NCBI RefSeq assembly: GCF_016613415.1
Contig: NZ_JACWCT010000016.1
Location: 1-51,842, forward strand
Length of the DNA stretch: 51,842 nt
Reading direction: 5' to 3'
Source of the DNA: Methylobacterium ajmalii
GTDB taxonomy: Bacteria > Pseudomonadota > Alphaproteobacteria > Rhizobiales > Beijerinckiaceae
In this document: positions 1-10,312 of the stretch, piece after piece
How the letters are laid out: each line of letters begins with the position of its first letter
Numbering within the stretch: position 1 is the stretch's first letter
Notes under the pieces: generated by a model
Told to the model about the DNA's origin: nothing
The model's input: the letters and a program-made list of their open reading frames with translations, nothing else
The model's database searches: none
Translations under genes and position numbers: made by a program

Positions 1-438
1 GGGCGCCGCACCGGGGGATTCGGCCAGGGCGAGCGGACCGGGCGCGGGTGCCGCCGGCACGACGGCCGCGCGCAGAGCCGCGACGGTCGGTGCCGTCTCG
101 GGGGCCGGCGGCGTCAGGGCGGCGACGGTCCGGCTCGCCTCCGGAAGGACCTCGCGGGTGAAGCCCGCCGCGTCGCGCCCCAGGGTCGGCAGCGGCGCCA
201 GCATCCAGCCGAGCTCGGCCTGTGCCACGACCGACCGGGGCAGCGGGGCCTGGGCGGCCGGAGACGCGGGAACCGCCGTCTCCGCCACCGTCAGCCGGGC
301 CTCCTCGCGCGGCGCCAGCCCGGCGGCGGCACCGATCCCGGCGAGCGCGGCGGCGATACCGATGAGCCGCCGGTTGCGGCGGCGACGGCGGAGGGAGCCC
401 GGGGCGAGGCGACCGGACGAATACGCGACGAGGTCCAT
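1..438 (-). CDS. Hypothetical membrane-anchored protein, 3' truncated at window edge
   Basis: An open frame of 146 codons runs from an ATG at 438 to the left edge without a stop, so only the N-terminal part is present. The N-terminus has a strongly basic stretch (RRRRRNRR, about residues 18-25) followed by a hydrophobic Ala/Gly/Leu/Ile segment (about 26-45). This looks like a signal anchor or an uncleaved signal peptide, with the rest outside the cytoplasm. The visible remainder is rich in Ala and Pro and shows no domain I recognise. Codon third positions are G/C-rich as in neighbouring genes, which supports real coding. It is followed on the left by unseen sequence. It is divergent in position from nothing nearby; glmS, also on the minus strand, lies upstream and ends in its own terminator, so this gene probably has its own promoter. 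Function unknown. Confidence 0.55.
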   Translation of the reverse strand, partial: MDLVAYSSGRLAPGSLRRRRRNRRLIGIAAALAGIGAAAGLAPREEARLTVAETAVPASPAAQAPLPRSVVAQAELGWMLAPLPTLGRDAAGFTREVLPEASRTVAALTPPAPETAPTVAALRAAVVPAAPAPGPLALAESPGAAP

Positions 439-664
439 GCGGCCTGTACTCGATGGCTTGTCCCGCACGGGCCCGCCCGGCCGGCCGCCGGCGCACGGGT
501 GCGCGGCGGGCCGGAGAGTTCGGCCGTTTAGGAAAGGATCAACCTTAAGCCCCCGTATTGAGCGGCCTCTTGGTTAATCCCGGCTAAATGACATCGAGAG
601 AATCCGTAGAATTCATGGCGTCCTGATGGCGCGGGGCACGGGCGCTCCGCCGCGTCCCAAAATG

Positions 665-703
665 CGACAGGGCGCGGTCCCTGCGGGAGACCGCGCCCTG
701 TCG
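665..703 (-). terminator. Strong stem-loop terminator after glmS
   Basis: A perfect 15-bp inverted repeat (665-679 with 689-703) encloses a 9-nt loop. On the minus strand it lies 33 nt past the glmS stop codon and is followed by CATTTTGGG, a short T-run. It fits an intrinsic terminator for glmS. Confidence 0.8.
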
Positions 704-736
704 TCGTCCCGTGCGCCGCCCGCCGGGGCGCCGCCC

Positions 737-2563
<1,827 letters not shown>

Positions 2564-2768
2564 GCTCACCGCCTCAGATGTCGTTCGGCCGCGCGTCCCG
2601 GACCGGGACGCACGAGGCCATATGGGGGCGGTGGAGCAGATTTCCTGCCGGACCGCCCCCGCCACGCTCTGGGGCCGTTCTACCGGACCGGCCGGTCCCG
2701 AGGCGAGTCAACTTCCGTAACGGATTGTGACGGCCAAGGTTCGCGGCCCGGCTGCATCGTGCGGCGGT

Positions 2769-2787
2769 CGGGCGGAGCCTCCGCCCG
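2769..2787 (-). terminator. Stem-loop after the fasciclin gene
   Basis: A perfect 8-bp inverted repeat (2769-2776 with 2780-2787) with a 3-nt loop sits 11 nt past the stop of the minus-strand fasciclin gene. No T-run follows, so it may be a weak terminator or only a transcript-end stabiliser. Confidence 0.4.
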
Positions 2788-2797
2788 GCCGAGCCCG

Positions 2798-3352
2798 TCA
2801 GGGCATCATCACGGTGTCGATGACGTGGATCACGCCGTTCGACTGCATCACGTTGCCGATCGTCACCCGGGCGGTGTTGCCCTTGTCGTCGGCGACGAAG
2901 AGCCGCTTGCCCTTCTGCATCACCGTCAGGTTGTCGCCCTCGACGGTCTTCAGCTCGGCCTGGCCGCCACCCTTCTTGACGAGGGCCGTCAGGTCCTGGG
3001 CGGTGTAGGTGCCGGGCACGACGTGATAGGTCAGGATCTTGGTCAGCGTCGCCTTGTTCTGCGGCTGGACCAGGGACTCGACCGTGCCGGCCGGCAGCTT
3101 GCCGAAGGCGGCGTTGGTCGGGGCGAAGACCGTGAACGGGCCGGGGCCGGCGAGCGTGTCGACGAGGCCGGCGGCCTTCACGGCGGCGACGAGCGTGGTG
3201 TGGTCCTTCGAGTTGACCGCGTTCTCGACGATCGACTTCGAGGCGTACATCGGCGCGCCGCCGACCATCGGGTTCTTCGCCTGGGCGGCCCCGGCGGTCG
3301 CCGCGAGGGCGAGGGCGAGAACCAGGGTGCGGGCGTGGGTCCGGATCGTCAT
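2798..3352 (-). CDS. Secreted fasciclin-domain protein
   Basis: A 184-residue exported protein made almost wholly of one fasciclin (FAS1) domain. The start at 3352 (MTIRTHARTLVLALALAATAGAAQA) gives a clean cleavable signal peptide of about 25 residues; an upstream in-frame ATG at 3592 would add 80 residues of low-complexity sequence overlapping the neighbouring gene and is rejected. The FAS1 hallmarks are visible: H1 box GPFTVFAPTNAAF (about residues 72-84), the central YHVVPG (about 114-119), and a C-terminal IGNVMQSNGVIHVIDTVMMP box. FAS1 domains mediate adhesion or extracellular matrix contacts; the exact partner here cannot be told. It lies downstream of an RskA-like anti-sigma gene and an ECF sigma gene on the same strand, with a 118-nt gap that holds an ECF-like promoter, so it is a likely target of that sigma factor. 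Confidence 0.9.
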   Translation of the reverse strand: MTIRTHARTLVLALALAATAGAAQAKNPMVGGAPMYASKSIVENAVNSKDHTTLVAAVKAAGLVDTLAGPGPFTVFAPTNAAFGKLPAGTVESLVQPQNKATLTKILTYHVVPGTYTAQDLTALVKKGGGQAELKTVEGDNLTVMQKGKRLFVADDKGNTARVTIGNVMQSNGVIHVIDTVMMP

Positions 3353-3404
3353 GGGGTTCGTTCCGTCTCTCGTGTCAGCCCCGCTCTCGTCGGGGTCGAG
3401 GGCC

Positions 3405-3432
3405 GGTACGGAGGGCCGGACGGGAAAGTTTC
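3405..3432 (-). promoter_or_regulatory. Candidate ECF-sigma promoter of the fasciclin gene
   Basis: On the minus strand, a GAAACTTT element (3425-3432) is followed by CGTACC (3405-3410), with 17 nt between the AAC and CGT cores. AAC about 16-17 nt before CGT is the usual ECF-type promoter layout. The predicted transcript start is some 45 nt before the fasciclin ATG. It lies in the gap between the anti-sigma and fasciclin genes. No such element is obvious before the sigma gene itself. Confidence 0.45.
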
Positions 3433-3470
3433 GGGCGCCTCGCGATTTTTTCGTGCGCCCCCCGAATTTT

Positions 3471-4193
3471 CTAGCGCGCCTCCTCGCGCACCAGGCGGCC
3501 GCTATAGACCGCCGGGCCGGTCGGAGAGCCCGACGGCGAGCCGCCCGGCGGCTCCAGAGTGACCGCGAGGCTGGCTCCGTCGAGGAGCGCACGGTCGCCG
3601 GCCGGCAGCGGCAGCCGGGTGCCGGCCGCCTTGTGGACGAGGCCGAGCGAACGCGGGGCGCCGGAGGCCGGCACTACCCAGAGTTCGAGGCTGCGGTCGC
3701 GGGGCGCCTCGGCGGCGAGCGACCGGACCTGAACCGTGCCGGCCCGCGGATCGACCCGCACCACCAGAGCCGGCAGCTCCCCGCCCCGGTTCACCACCGC
3801 GAGGTACTGCGTCGTCTCGGGAGCCGGCGCGAAGCGCTCGACGGCGATGAACAGGGCGAGGCCGGCGGCCAGCGCCCCCGCCGCCAGGGCGGCGCGGCGC
3901 CAGCGCCGGAGCGCCGGTCGCAGATCGACGATCTGGACGGTGGGGCGCGGCGCCTGGCCGGGCAGTTGCGCGGCGATCCCGTCCCAGGCGCCGGGCGGCG
4001 GGGCGGCCTCCGGCACGGCCGCGGCCAGCGGGGCGAGGCGCGCCTCCCAGGCGCGCTCGGCCGCCTGGAGGGACTTAGAGCCGGCGCGCTCCCGCCGGTA
4101 GGCCTCGTGCTCTACCCGGCCCAGGGTGCCCAGCACGTACTCGGCGGCCCGCAGGTCGGCCTCGTCGGAAGGGGTGGTGTCGGACGTGCTCAT
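3471..4193 (-). CDS. Anti-sigma factor, RskA family
   Basis: A 240-residue single-pass membrane protein predicted to hold the adjacent ECF sigma factor inactive. Residues 1-about 95 form the cytoplasmic zinc-free anti-sigma region (AAEYVLGTLGRVEHEAY), residues about 126-146 are a transmembrane helix (AALAAGALAAGLALFIAVE), and the rest is an RskA-type C-terminal domain outside the membrane, with LELWVVPASGAPRSLG and the typical ending [22 protein letters not shown]. The start at 4193 overlaps the sigma gene stop in ATGA (4190-4193), so the pair is translationally coupled, as expected for a sigma factor and its antagonist. The stimulus is not visible. In the mycobacterial SigK/RskA system, released sigma switches on fasciclin-domain genes; a fasciclin gene also lies next here. 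Confidence 0.88.
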   Translation of the reverse strand: MSTSDTTPSDEADLRAAEYVLGTLGRVEHEAYRRERAGSKSLQAAERAWEARLAPLAAAVPEAAPPPGAWDGIAAQLPGQAPRPTVQIVDLRPALRRWRRAALAAGALAAGLALFIAVERFAPAPETTQYLAVVNRGGELPALVVRVDPRAGTVQVRSLAAEAPRDRSLELWVVPASGAPRSLGLVHKAAGTRLPLPAGDRALLDGASLAVTLEPPGGSPSGSPTGPAVYSGRLVREEAR

Positions 4194-4783
4194 GCGACGG
4201 CGTCCAGGCAGCCCCGCAGCGAGGCGAGCCCGCGATGCAGCCACGTCTTCACGGTGTTGACCGGCCGGTCGTAGCGGGCGGCCAGTTCCTCGCGCGACAG
4301 GCCCTCGCAATAGGCCAGCACGATGCAGTCGCGCTGCGCCGGCTCGAGCCGGCCGAGGCAGGCGAGGAGCGCGTCGCGGTCCAGGAACTCGGCCTCGCTG
4401 TCGCGCGGATCGGCGATGCGGGCGAGCCAGTCCTCCTCGTCGTCCTCGCCCGCAGGCATCGTCACCTCGCCCCTCCGGCGTACCAGGTCGATGGCGCGGT
4501 GGCGCGCGATCGCGGCGAGCCAGGCCATCGGCCGTCCCGCCTCCGGGGCGTAGCCCGCCGCGCCCTGCCAGACCCGCAGGTAGGCGTCCTGCAGCACGTC
4601 CTCGGCCGCGCCCCGATCCCGGACGATACGCAGGATCAGCCCGAAAAGTTTCGGGGCGGTCCGGTCGTAGAGCGCCCGCAGGGCGTCCTGCCGCCCGGTC
4701 GCGACCAGGGCGATCAGGTCCGCCAGGACCGCCGCCTCGTCGTCGGGCCGATCTCGGGTGAGGCGATCCTCGACGCGCACCAT
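4190..4783 (-). CDS. ECF RNA polymerase sigma factor, SigK-like
   Basis: A 197-residue group 4 sigma-70 factor. The region 2 core is DVLQDAYLRVWQGAAGY (about residues 62-78) with AWLAAIARHRAIDLVRRRG after it, and region 4 is the C-terminal helix-turn-helix with CIVLAYCEGLSREELAARYDRPVNTVKTWLHRGLASLR. No region 3 separates them, as is normal for ECF factors. The start at 4783 is chosen because an AGGA sits just upstream; an alternative ATG at 4864 would add 27 residues and run close to glmU. The gene begins 111 nt after the glmU stop and overlaps the anti-sigma gene by 4 nt. It likely controls the downstream fasciclin gene and possibly its own operon. The SigK-like label rests on the neighbours (RskA, fasciclin) rather than on sequence identity I can measure. 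Confidence 0.9.
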   Translation of the reverse strand: MVRVEDRLTRDRPDDEAAVLADLIALVATGRQDALRALYDRTAPKLFGLILRIVRDRGAAEDVLQDAYLRVWQGAAGYAPEAGRPMAWLAAIARHRAIDLVRRRGEVTMPAGEDDEEDWLARIADPRDSEAEFLDRDALLACLGRLEPAQRDCIVLAYCEGLSREELAARYDRPVNTVKTWLHRGLASLRGCLDAVA

Positions 4784-4894
4784 CGTTCCTGTCCCGGGGG
4801 CGCTCCGCGCCGCCCCCTCCGGAATGCTGCCATAGATCAATCGCGCCCGGCGGACCACCGGCACGATGGCGATCGCGAGCAGGCGGATCGCGGG

Positions 4895-6238
4895 CTACCG
4901 CTTCGTCGGCTTCGCCCAGCCGGCCTTCACCACCTGGCGGCCGCGGCCGATCGCGAGGGTGCCGGGGGGCACGTCGTCGGTGATGACCGAGCCGGAGCCG
5001 ACGAAGGCGCCGTCTCCGACGGTCACCGGGGCGACGAGCGCCGAGTTCGAACCGACGAAGGCACTCGCTCCCACCACCGTGCGGTGCTTGTTCACGCCGT
5101 CGTAGTTGCAGGTGATGGTGCCGGCCCCGAGATTGGCCCCCGCCCCGATCTCGGCATCGCCCACGTAGGACAGGTGGTTGACCTTGGCGCCGGCCCGGAT
5201 CGCCGCGTTCTTCACCTCGACGAAGTTGCCGATGCGGGCGCCTCGCTCAAGCACCGCGCCGGGCCGCAGGCGGGCATAGGGGCCGATCTGGACGCCCTCG
5301 GCGAGCGTCGCCTTCTCGAGATGCGAGAAGGCATGGATGGTGCAACCATCGCCGACGACCACGCCGGGGCCGAACACGACGTGGGGCTCGACCACCACGT
5401 CGCGGCCGAGCGCCGTGTCATGGCTGAAGAACACGGTCTCGGGGGCGACCAGGGTGGCGCCCGACAGCATGGCGTTCCGGCGCAGCCGCGCCTGCACGGT
5501 CGCCTCGGCGACGCTGAGCTGCACCCGGTCGTTGATCCCCTGCGCCTCGGCCTCGTCCACCGGCACCACCGCGACCCGGTGCCCGTCGGCCACCGCCAGC
5601 GCCACCGCGTCGGGCAGGTAGTACTCGCCGGCCGCGTTGGCGTTGCCGATCCGCTCCAGGAGCCCGAGGGCCAGCGGGCCCGAGAGGGCCATCAGCCCGG
5701 CATTGCTCAGGGTGACGCGGCGCTCGGCCGCGCTCGCGTCCTTCTCCTCGCGGATCGCCGTCACCCGGCCGTCCTCGACCAGCACCCGGCCGTAGCCGGC
5801 GGGGTCGCGGGCCTCGAAGGCCAGGACCGCGACCGCCGCCCCTTCGGCCAGCGGCGCGCGCAGGCGGGCATAGGTCTCGGCGGTCACGAGCGGCGTGTCG
5901 CCGAAGGCCACGACCACGTCGTCGGCGCCGGAGGCCAGGGCGGCGCGGGCCGCCAGCACCGCATGGGCGGTGCCGAGGCGCTCGGCCTGCGGGAAGGTCT
6001 CGGCGCCGGGGAAACCCGCGACAACCTCGGCGACGTCGTCGCGGCCGGGCTCGACCACCACGGCGAGGCGCCCCGCCCCGGCCTTCGCCACGGCGGCGAG
6101 CACGTGGGCGAGCATCGAGCGGCCGGCGATCGGGTGGAGCACCTTCGGCAGGTCGGAGCGCATCCGCGTGCCCTTGCCGGCGGCGAGGACGACGGCGAGG
6201 AGCGAGCGGGCCCCTGCGGGCGAGGAGGTGGTGGTCAT
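4895..6238 (-). CDS. glmU: Bifunctional UDP-GlcNAc diphosphorylase / glucosamine-1-phosphate N-acetyltransferase
   Basis: Cytoplasmic enzyme carrying out the last two steps to UDP-GlcNAc: acetylation of glucosamine-1-phosphate and uridylylation of the product. The 447-residue length is typical. The N-terminal uridylyltransferase domain (about 1-235) starts with the nucleotide-binding [19 protein letters not shown] motif at residues 18-36. The C-terminal left-handed beta helix (about 255-430) has many hexapeptide repeats, with the acetyl-CoA/catalytic stretch [20 protein letters not shown] and NYDGVNKH. The start at 6238 is the ATG of MTTTSSPAG. It is divergent from opgG and lies upstream of the ECF sigma gene on the same strand with a 111-nt gap, so read-through into the sigma operon is possible. 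Confidence 0.97.
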   Translation of the reverse strand: MTTTSSPAGARSLLAVVLAAGKGTRMRSDLPKVLHPIAGRSMLAHVLAAVAKAGAGRLAVVVEPGRDDVAEVVAGFPGAETFPQAERLGTAHAVLAARAALASGADDVVVAFGDTPLVTAETYARLRAPLAEGAAVAVLAFEARDPAGYGRVLVEDGRVTAIREEKDASAAERRVTLSNAGLMALSGPLALGLLERIGNANAAGEYYLPDAVALAVADGHRVAVVPVDEAEAQGINDRVQLSVAEATVQARLRRNAMLSGATLVAPETVFFSHDTALGRDVVVEPHVVFGPGVVVGDGCTIHAFSHLEKATLAEGVQIGPYARLRPGAVLERGARIGNFVEVKNAAIRAGAKVNHLSYVGDAEIGAGANLGAGTITCNYDGVNKHRTVVGASAFVGSNSALVAPVTVGDGAFVGSGSVITDDVPPGTLAIGRGRQVVKAGWAKPTKR

Positions 6239-6516
6239 CGGCGGCCCGTGGCGTGTGGCGGAAATCTGCCGCCCGTCTAGAGCAGCGCCCGATCGCTCCG
6301 CAACCGGACCCCGCTCCAGGTCTTCGCCGTCGGCTCACTTTCCATCGACGAACCGGGCCCCTTTCGCCGGACGACGCTCCAGCCGATCGACCCGCCGGGA
6401 CATGCGCCGGCGCACCTCTCCCCAACGGCACCGGACGGGCGATTCTTAACCTCCGGTTCACGCCGGATCGTGGTAAACGGCCGGCGCCCCTTCGACCCGG
6501 TACGGTATCCCTGGCC

Positions 6517-8112
6517 TTGACGACCGAGCTTCCGCCCGCCCCGCCCCCCTGCCCCGACCTCGACCGACGCGCGATGCTGGCGCTCGCCGGAAGCGGGCTG
6601 ACGCTCGCCGCGATCGGTGCCGCCCATGCGCAGCCGACGGAGCCGGCCCCCCTGTCGGACGGGCAGCGCTTCGATCCCGGCCAGGTGGTCGAGCTCGCCC
6701 GGGCGCTGGCGAAGAAGCCCTACGCCGCCCCGGCGGCGGACCTGCCGGACGCCTTCAAGAACCTCACCTACGAGCAATATATCGGCGTGCGGGCGCAACC
6801 CACCGCCCTGCTCTGGGCCGGCGAGGGCCGGGGCTTCGTGGTCGAGCCGCTGCACCGCGGCTTCGTTTTCACCACGCCGGTGGCGCTGCACGCCGTCGAG
6901 GACGGGGTGGTGCGCCGGGTCGGTTACGACCGCAATCGCTTCAGCTTCGGCAAGGTGGCGCCTCCCGAGGAGGGCCGCGACATCGGCTTCTCGGGCTTCC
7001 GGCTCTACGCGAGCTTCAACGGCGCGGCCCCCACCGACTGCGCGATCTTCCAGGGCGCCTCGTTCTTCCGGGCGCTCGCCGCCGGCCAGAGCTACGGCGT
7101 CACCGCGCGCGCCCTCACGCTGAAGCCCGCGGAGGCCAAGGGCGAGGAGTTTCCGCTGTTTCGCGCCTTCTGGCTCGAGCGGCCGGGGCCGGGCACCGGC
7201 CAGATCGTGATCCACGCGCTCGTCGATTCCGAATCCGCCACCGCGGCGATGCGCATGACCCTGCGCCCGGGCGACGCCACCATCGTCGACGTCGAGGCGA
7301 CGTTGTGCCCGCGCACGGCGCTGGAACACGTCGGAATCGCCGGCATGACCGGCGCCTACCTGTTCGGGCCGACCGACCGCCGCGGCGTCGACGACGCCCG
7401 CTCGGCCGCCCACGAGGTCGACGGGCTGCAGATCCGCAACGGCTGGGGCGAGGCGATCTGGCGCCCGGTGCAGAACCCCGAGACCCTGCAGATCTCCGCC
7501 TTCATGGACCAGGACCCGAAGGGCTTCGGCCTGGTCCAGCGCGCCCGCGCCTACGGCGACTACCAGGACGACGTGCAGCGCTGGGAGAAGCGCCCGAGCC
7601 TGTGGATCGAGCCGCTCGGCAGCTGGGGGCCGGGGGTCCCGCAGCACGGCTGGGGGGCCGGCGCGGTCCAGCTCATCGAGATCCCGAGCGAGTCCGAGGT
7701 CAACGAGAACATCCTGGCCTACTGGCGGCCGAAGGAGCCGGTCGCCAAGGAGACCGCCTTCAGCTACCGCCAGTTCTGGTGCTGGAGCGTGCCGGGCGCA
7801 CCGCCGCTCGCCGCCTGCTCGGGCACCCGGGTCGGCAAGGGTGCGGGCGGCAAGCGCCGGCTCTTCCTCGTCGACTTCACCGGCGAGGCGCCGTTCGCTG
7901 AGGGGATGGACCCCAACGCGCTGCAGCTCGCGCTCGGCACCGCCCCCGGCACCCTGGCGCGCCAGCGGCTCTACGCCTACCCGGAACGCAAAACCCTCCG
8001 GGTGGTCTTCGAGCTCGATCCCGGCAACGACACGTCCTGCGAGCTGCGCCTGGTCGTCAAGGCCGGCGACAAACCCGTGACTGAGACATGGCTGTACCGG
8101 TGGACCCCGTGA
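6517..8112 (+). CDS. opgG: Periplasmic glucan biosynthesis protein OpgG/OpgD
   Basis: Periplasmic protein of about 531 residues needed to make osmoregulated periplasmic glucans, acting on the glucan produced by OpgH. The mature part has the MdoG fold features: LYASFNGAAP, NGWGEAIWRPVQNPETLQISAF, YGDYQDDVQRWEKRPSLWIEP and the C-terminal beta domain. I place the start at a TTG (6517), giving MTTELPPAPPPCPDLDRRAMLALAGSGLTLAAIGAAHA; this keeps a twin-arginine (DRRAML) before the hydrophobic stretch, as in the Tat-exported OpgD. The ATG at 6574 would lose the arginines; longer upstream frames read through non-coding leader. No good ribosome site precedes the TTG, so the start is uncertain. The 3' end overlaps opgH by 25 nt, so the two are one operon. 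Confidence 0.9.
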   Translation: MTTELPPAPPPCPDLDRRAMLALAGSGLTLAAIGAAHAQPTEPAPLSDGQRFDPGQVVELARALAKKPYAAPAADLPDAFKNLTYEQYIGVRAQPTALLWAGEGRGFVVEPLHRGFVFTTPVALHAVEDGVVRRVGYDRNRFSFGKVAPPEEGRDIGFSGFRLYASFNGAAPTDCAIFQGASFFRALAAGQSYGVTARALTLKPAEAKGEEFPLFRAFWLERPGPGTGQIVIHALVDSESATAAMRMTLRPGDATIVDVEATLCPRTALEHVGIAGMTGAYLFGPTDRRGVDDARSAAHEVDGLQIRNGWGEAIWRPVQNPETLQISAFMDQDPKGFGLVQRARAYGDYQDDVQRWEKRPSLWIEPLGSWGPGVPQHGWGAGAVQLIEIPSESEVNENILAYWRPKEPVAKETAFSYRQFWCWSVPGAPPLAACSGTRVGKGAGGKRRLFLVDFTGEAPFAEGMDPNALQLALGTAPGTLARQRLYAYPERKTLRVVFELDPGNDTSCELRLVVKAGDKPVTETWLYRWTP

Positions 8113-10265
8113 CCCTCGACCTCGACGCGCCGTCGCGCGCCATGCCGAATCCCGCCCCGGTCGCCCCGGTCGCCCCCGCGGTCCCGCCGGAATCGCCCCT
8201 CGCCATGCCGGTGCAGGACCTGACCCGGTGGTCGGACGCCGACGCCCACCCGGTGCCGGGCCGCCGGTCGCCCTGGGGCGCCCGCGCCTTCGTGTTCGGC
8301 GGCGGCGCCCTGCTCACCGCCTACGGCGCGGTGCAGATGTACGAGGTCGTGTCGGTCGCCGGCTCGACGACCTGGCTGCAGTGGCTGCTGCTCGCGCTGT
8401 TCGCGCTCAACTTCTCGTGGATCGCGCTCGCCTTCACCTCGGGCCTGCTCGGCTTCCTGGCGCTCCTGCGCCGGCGCCGGCCGGAGGTCCAGGCAGGCCC
8501 GCTGACCACCCGCACCGCCGTGGTGATGCCGGTCTACAACGAGGCCACCGCCCGCACCTTCGCGGCGGTGGAGGCGATCCGCGACTCGATCGAGGCGACC
8601 GGCGAGGGCGCGGCCTTCGACTACTGGATCCTGTCGGATTCGACCCAGGCCGACGCCTGGATCGCCGAGGAGCGGGCCTATCTCGCGTTGCGCGCCCGCC
8701 TCGGCGAGGGCGCGCGCCTCTACTACCGCCACCGCCAGAAGAACCACCACCGCAAGGCCGGCAACATCGCCGACTTCGTGACCCGCTGGGGCGGGCACTA
8801 CGACCACATGCTGGTCCTCGACGCCGACAGCCTGATGAGCGGCGACTGCGTGCTGACGCTCGCCCGCGCCATGGAGGCGGATCCGGATTCCGGCATCATC
8901 CAGTCGCTGCCGCTCATCATCAACCGCAACACCCTGTTCGCCCGGGTGCAGCAATTCGCGGCGCGCATCTACGGGCCCGTCATCGCCACCGGCCTGGCGC
9001 TCTGGTCGGGCCGCGACGGCAACTACTGGGGCCACAACGCGATCATCCGCACGCGGGCCTTCGCCGACCATTGCGGCCTGCCCGACCTCTCCGGCAAGCC
9101 GCCCTTCGGCGGCCACGTGCTGAGCCACGACTTCGTCGAGGCGGCCCTGATCCGGCGCGCGGGCTGGAGCGTCTACATGCTCCCCGAGCTCCAGGGCTCC
9201 TACGAGGAGAGCCCGCCCTCGCTGATCGACGTCGCGATCCGCGACCGGCGCTGGGCGCAAGGGAACCTGCAGCACAGCCGGATCATCGGCACGGCGGGCC
9301 TAAAGCTCGCGTCGCGCCAGCACTTCGCCACCGGCATCGCCGGCTACCTCGCCTCGCCGCTCTGGGCGGCGCAGCTGGTCGTCGGCATCGCGCTCGCCCT
9401 CCAGACCGCCTACATCCGCCCCGAATACTTCTCGACCGAGTTCCGCCTCTACCCGGTCTGGCCGCGCTTCGACCCCGTCCGCGCGCTCCAGCTCTTCGGG
9501 ATCACCATGGCGATCCTGCTCGCGCCGAAGCTGTTCGGGCTGATCCTTGGCCTCCTCGACCGCGAGGTGCGCCGCGCGAGCGGCGGGGGGGTGCGCCTCG
9601 TGCTCTCGGCGCTGATCGAGACCCTGCTGTCGGCGCTGATCGCCCCGATCGCGATGCTGGTCCAGTCCGGCTCGGTGATCCAGATCCTGCTCCGGCGCGA
9701 TGCCGGCTGGAACCCGCAGCGGCGCGACGACGGCTCGATCCCGCTCGCCGACATCGTGCGCCGGCACCGCTGGCACACCATCCTGGGGCTGGTCGCCGGC
9801 ATCTCGGCTTTCGCCATCGCCACCTCGCTGTTCCTCTGGATGTCGCCGACGATCCTCGGCCTCGTTCTGGCGATCCCGATCTCCTGGGCGAGCGGGCAGC
9901 TCTTCCTCGGCCTGGCGCTCAAGCGCGCCGGCCTGCTGATGACGCCCGAGGAGCGCGAGCCCCCGGCGATCGCGACCGCCGCCAAGGCGATCGAGGCGCG
10001 CAACGCGGCGCTCGGCTACGACGACGCCGACGGCCTGCGGGCGCTCCATGCCGATCCGGACCTCCAGGCCGGCCACCTCGTCTTCCTGCCCCCGGCCGAG
10101 CGCCGGTCCCGCGGCGCACCGCAAGCGGACCACGTCATGGCCCAGGCCAAGGTGGTGGAGGCCGAGACGATCGACGAGGCGGCCGACTGGCTGAACGCCA
10201 AGGAGAAGATGGTGCTGCTGCACGACCGGGCGCTGCTCGACCGGCTGGCGCGGCTGGGCGGATGA
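8088..10265 (+). CDS. opgH: Glucans biosynthesis glucosyltransferase OpgH
   Basis: Inner-membrane glucosyltransferase that polymerises the beta-glucan backbone of osmoregulated periplasmic glucans from UDP-glucose. The 725-residue product has two N-terminal membrane segments (about 67-88 and 97-127), then a GT2 catalytic domain with VVMPVYNEA (145-153), LSDS (182-185), the DAD metal-binding motif at 245-247, a conserved HD at 347-348 and RRWAQGN (387-393), the family's Q/RxxRW-like acceptor motif. Several further membrane segments follow up to about residue 610, and a cytoplasmic tail ends the protein. The ATG at 8088 lies inside the opgG 3' end, implying translational coupling. A strong stem-loop follows the gene. 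In enterobacteria OpgH is about 850 residues; the shorter N-terminus is usual for alphaproteobacterial forms, as far as I know. Confidence 0.95.
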   Translation: MAVPVDPVTLDLDAPSRAMPNPAPVAPVAPAVPPESPLAMPVQDLTRWSDADAHPVPGRRSPWGARAFVFGGGALLTAYGAVQMYEVVSVAGSTTWLQWLLLALFALNFSWIALAFTSGLLGFLALLRRRRPEVQAGPLTTRTAVVMPVYNEATARTFAAVEAIRDSIEATGEGAAFDYWILSDSTQADAWIAEERAYLALRARLGEGARLYYRHRQKNHHRKAGNIADFVTRWGGHYDHMLVLDADSLMSGDCVLTLARAMEADPDSGIIQSLPLIINRNTLFARVQQFAARIYGPVIATGLALWSGRDGNYWGHNAIIRTRAFADHCGLPDLSGKPPFGGHVLSHDFVEAALIRRAGWSVYMLPELQGSYEESPPSLIDVAIRDRRWAQGNLQHSRIIGTAGLKLASRQHFATGIAGYLASPLWAAQLVVGIALALQTAYIRPEYFSTEFRLYPVWPRFDPVRALQLFGITMAILLAPKLFGLILGLLDREVRRASGGGVRLVLSALIETLLSALIAPIAMLVQSGSVIQILLRRDAGWNPQRRDDGSIPLADIVRRHRWHTILGLVAGISAFAIATSLFLWMSPTILGLVLAIPISWASGQLFLGLALKRAGLLMTPEEREPPAIATAAKAIEARNAALGYDDADGLRALHADPDLQAGHLVFLPPAERRSRGAPQADHVMAQAKVVEAETIDEAADWLNAKEKMVLLHDRALLDRLARLGG

Positions 10266-10270
10266 TCCAT

Positions 10271-10302
10271 CGCCACCCCGTCCGGGTCGGGACGGGGTGG
10301 CG
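10271..10302. terminator. Bidirectional stem-loop between opgH and the GNAT gene
   Basis: A perfect 13-bp inverted repeat (10271-10283 with 10290-10302) with a 6-nt loop lies between two convergent genes, 5 nt after the opgH stop and 10 nt from the GNAT stop. T-runs are absent on both sides. Its position suggests shared transcription termination. Confidence 0.65.
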
Positions 10303-10312
10303 CGGGGCGCGC

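Noticed and set aside
6253..6516. N-terminal extension of opgG by 88 residues
   Set aside because: The added stretch is Pro/Arg-rich, would place the Tat-like signal deep in the protein, and overlaps the divergent glmU promoter region.
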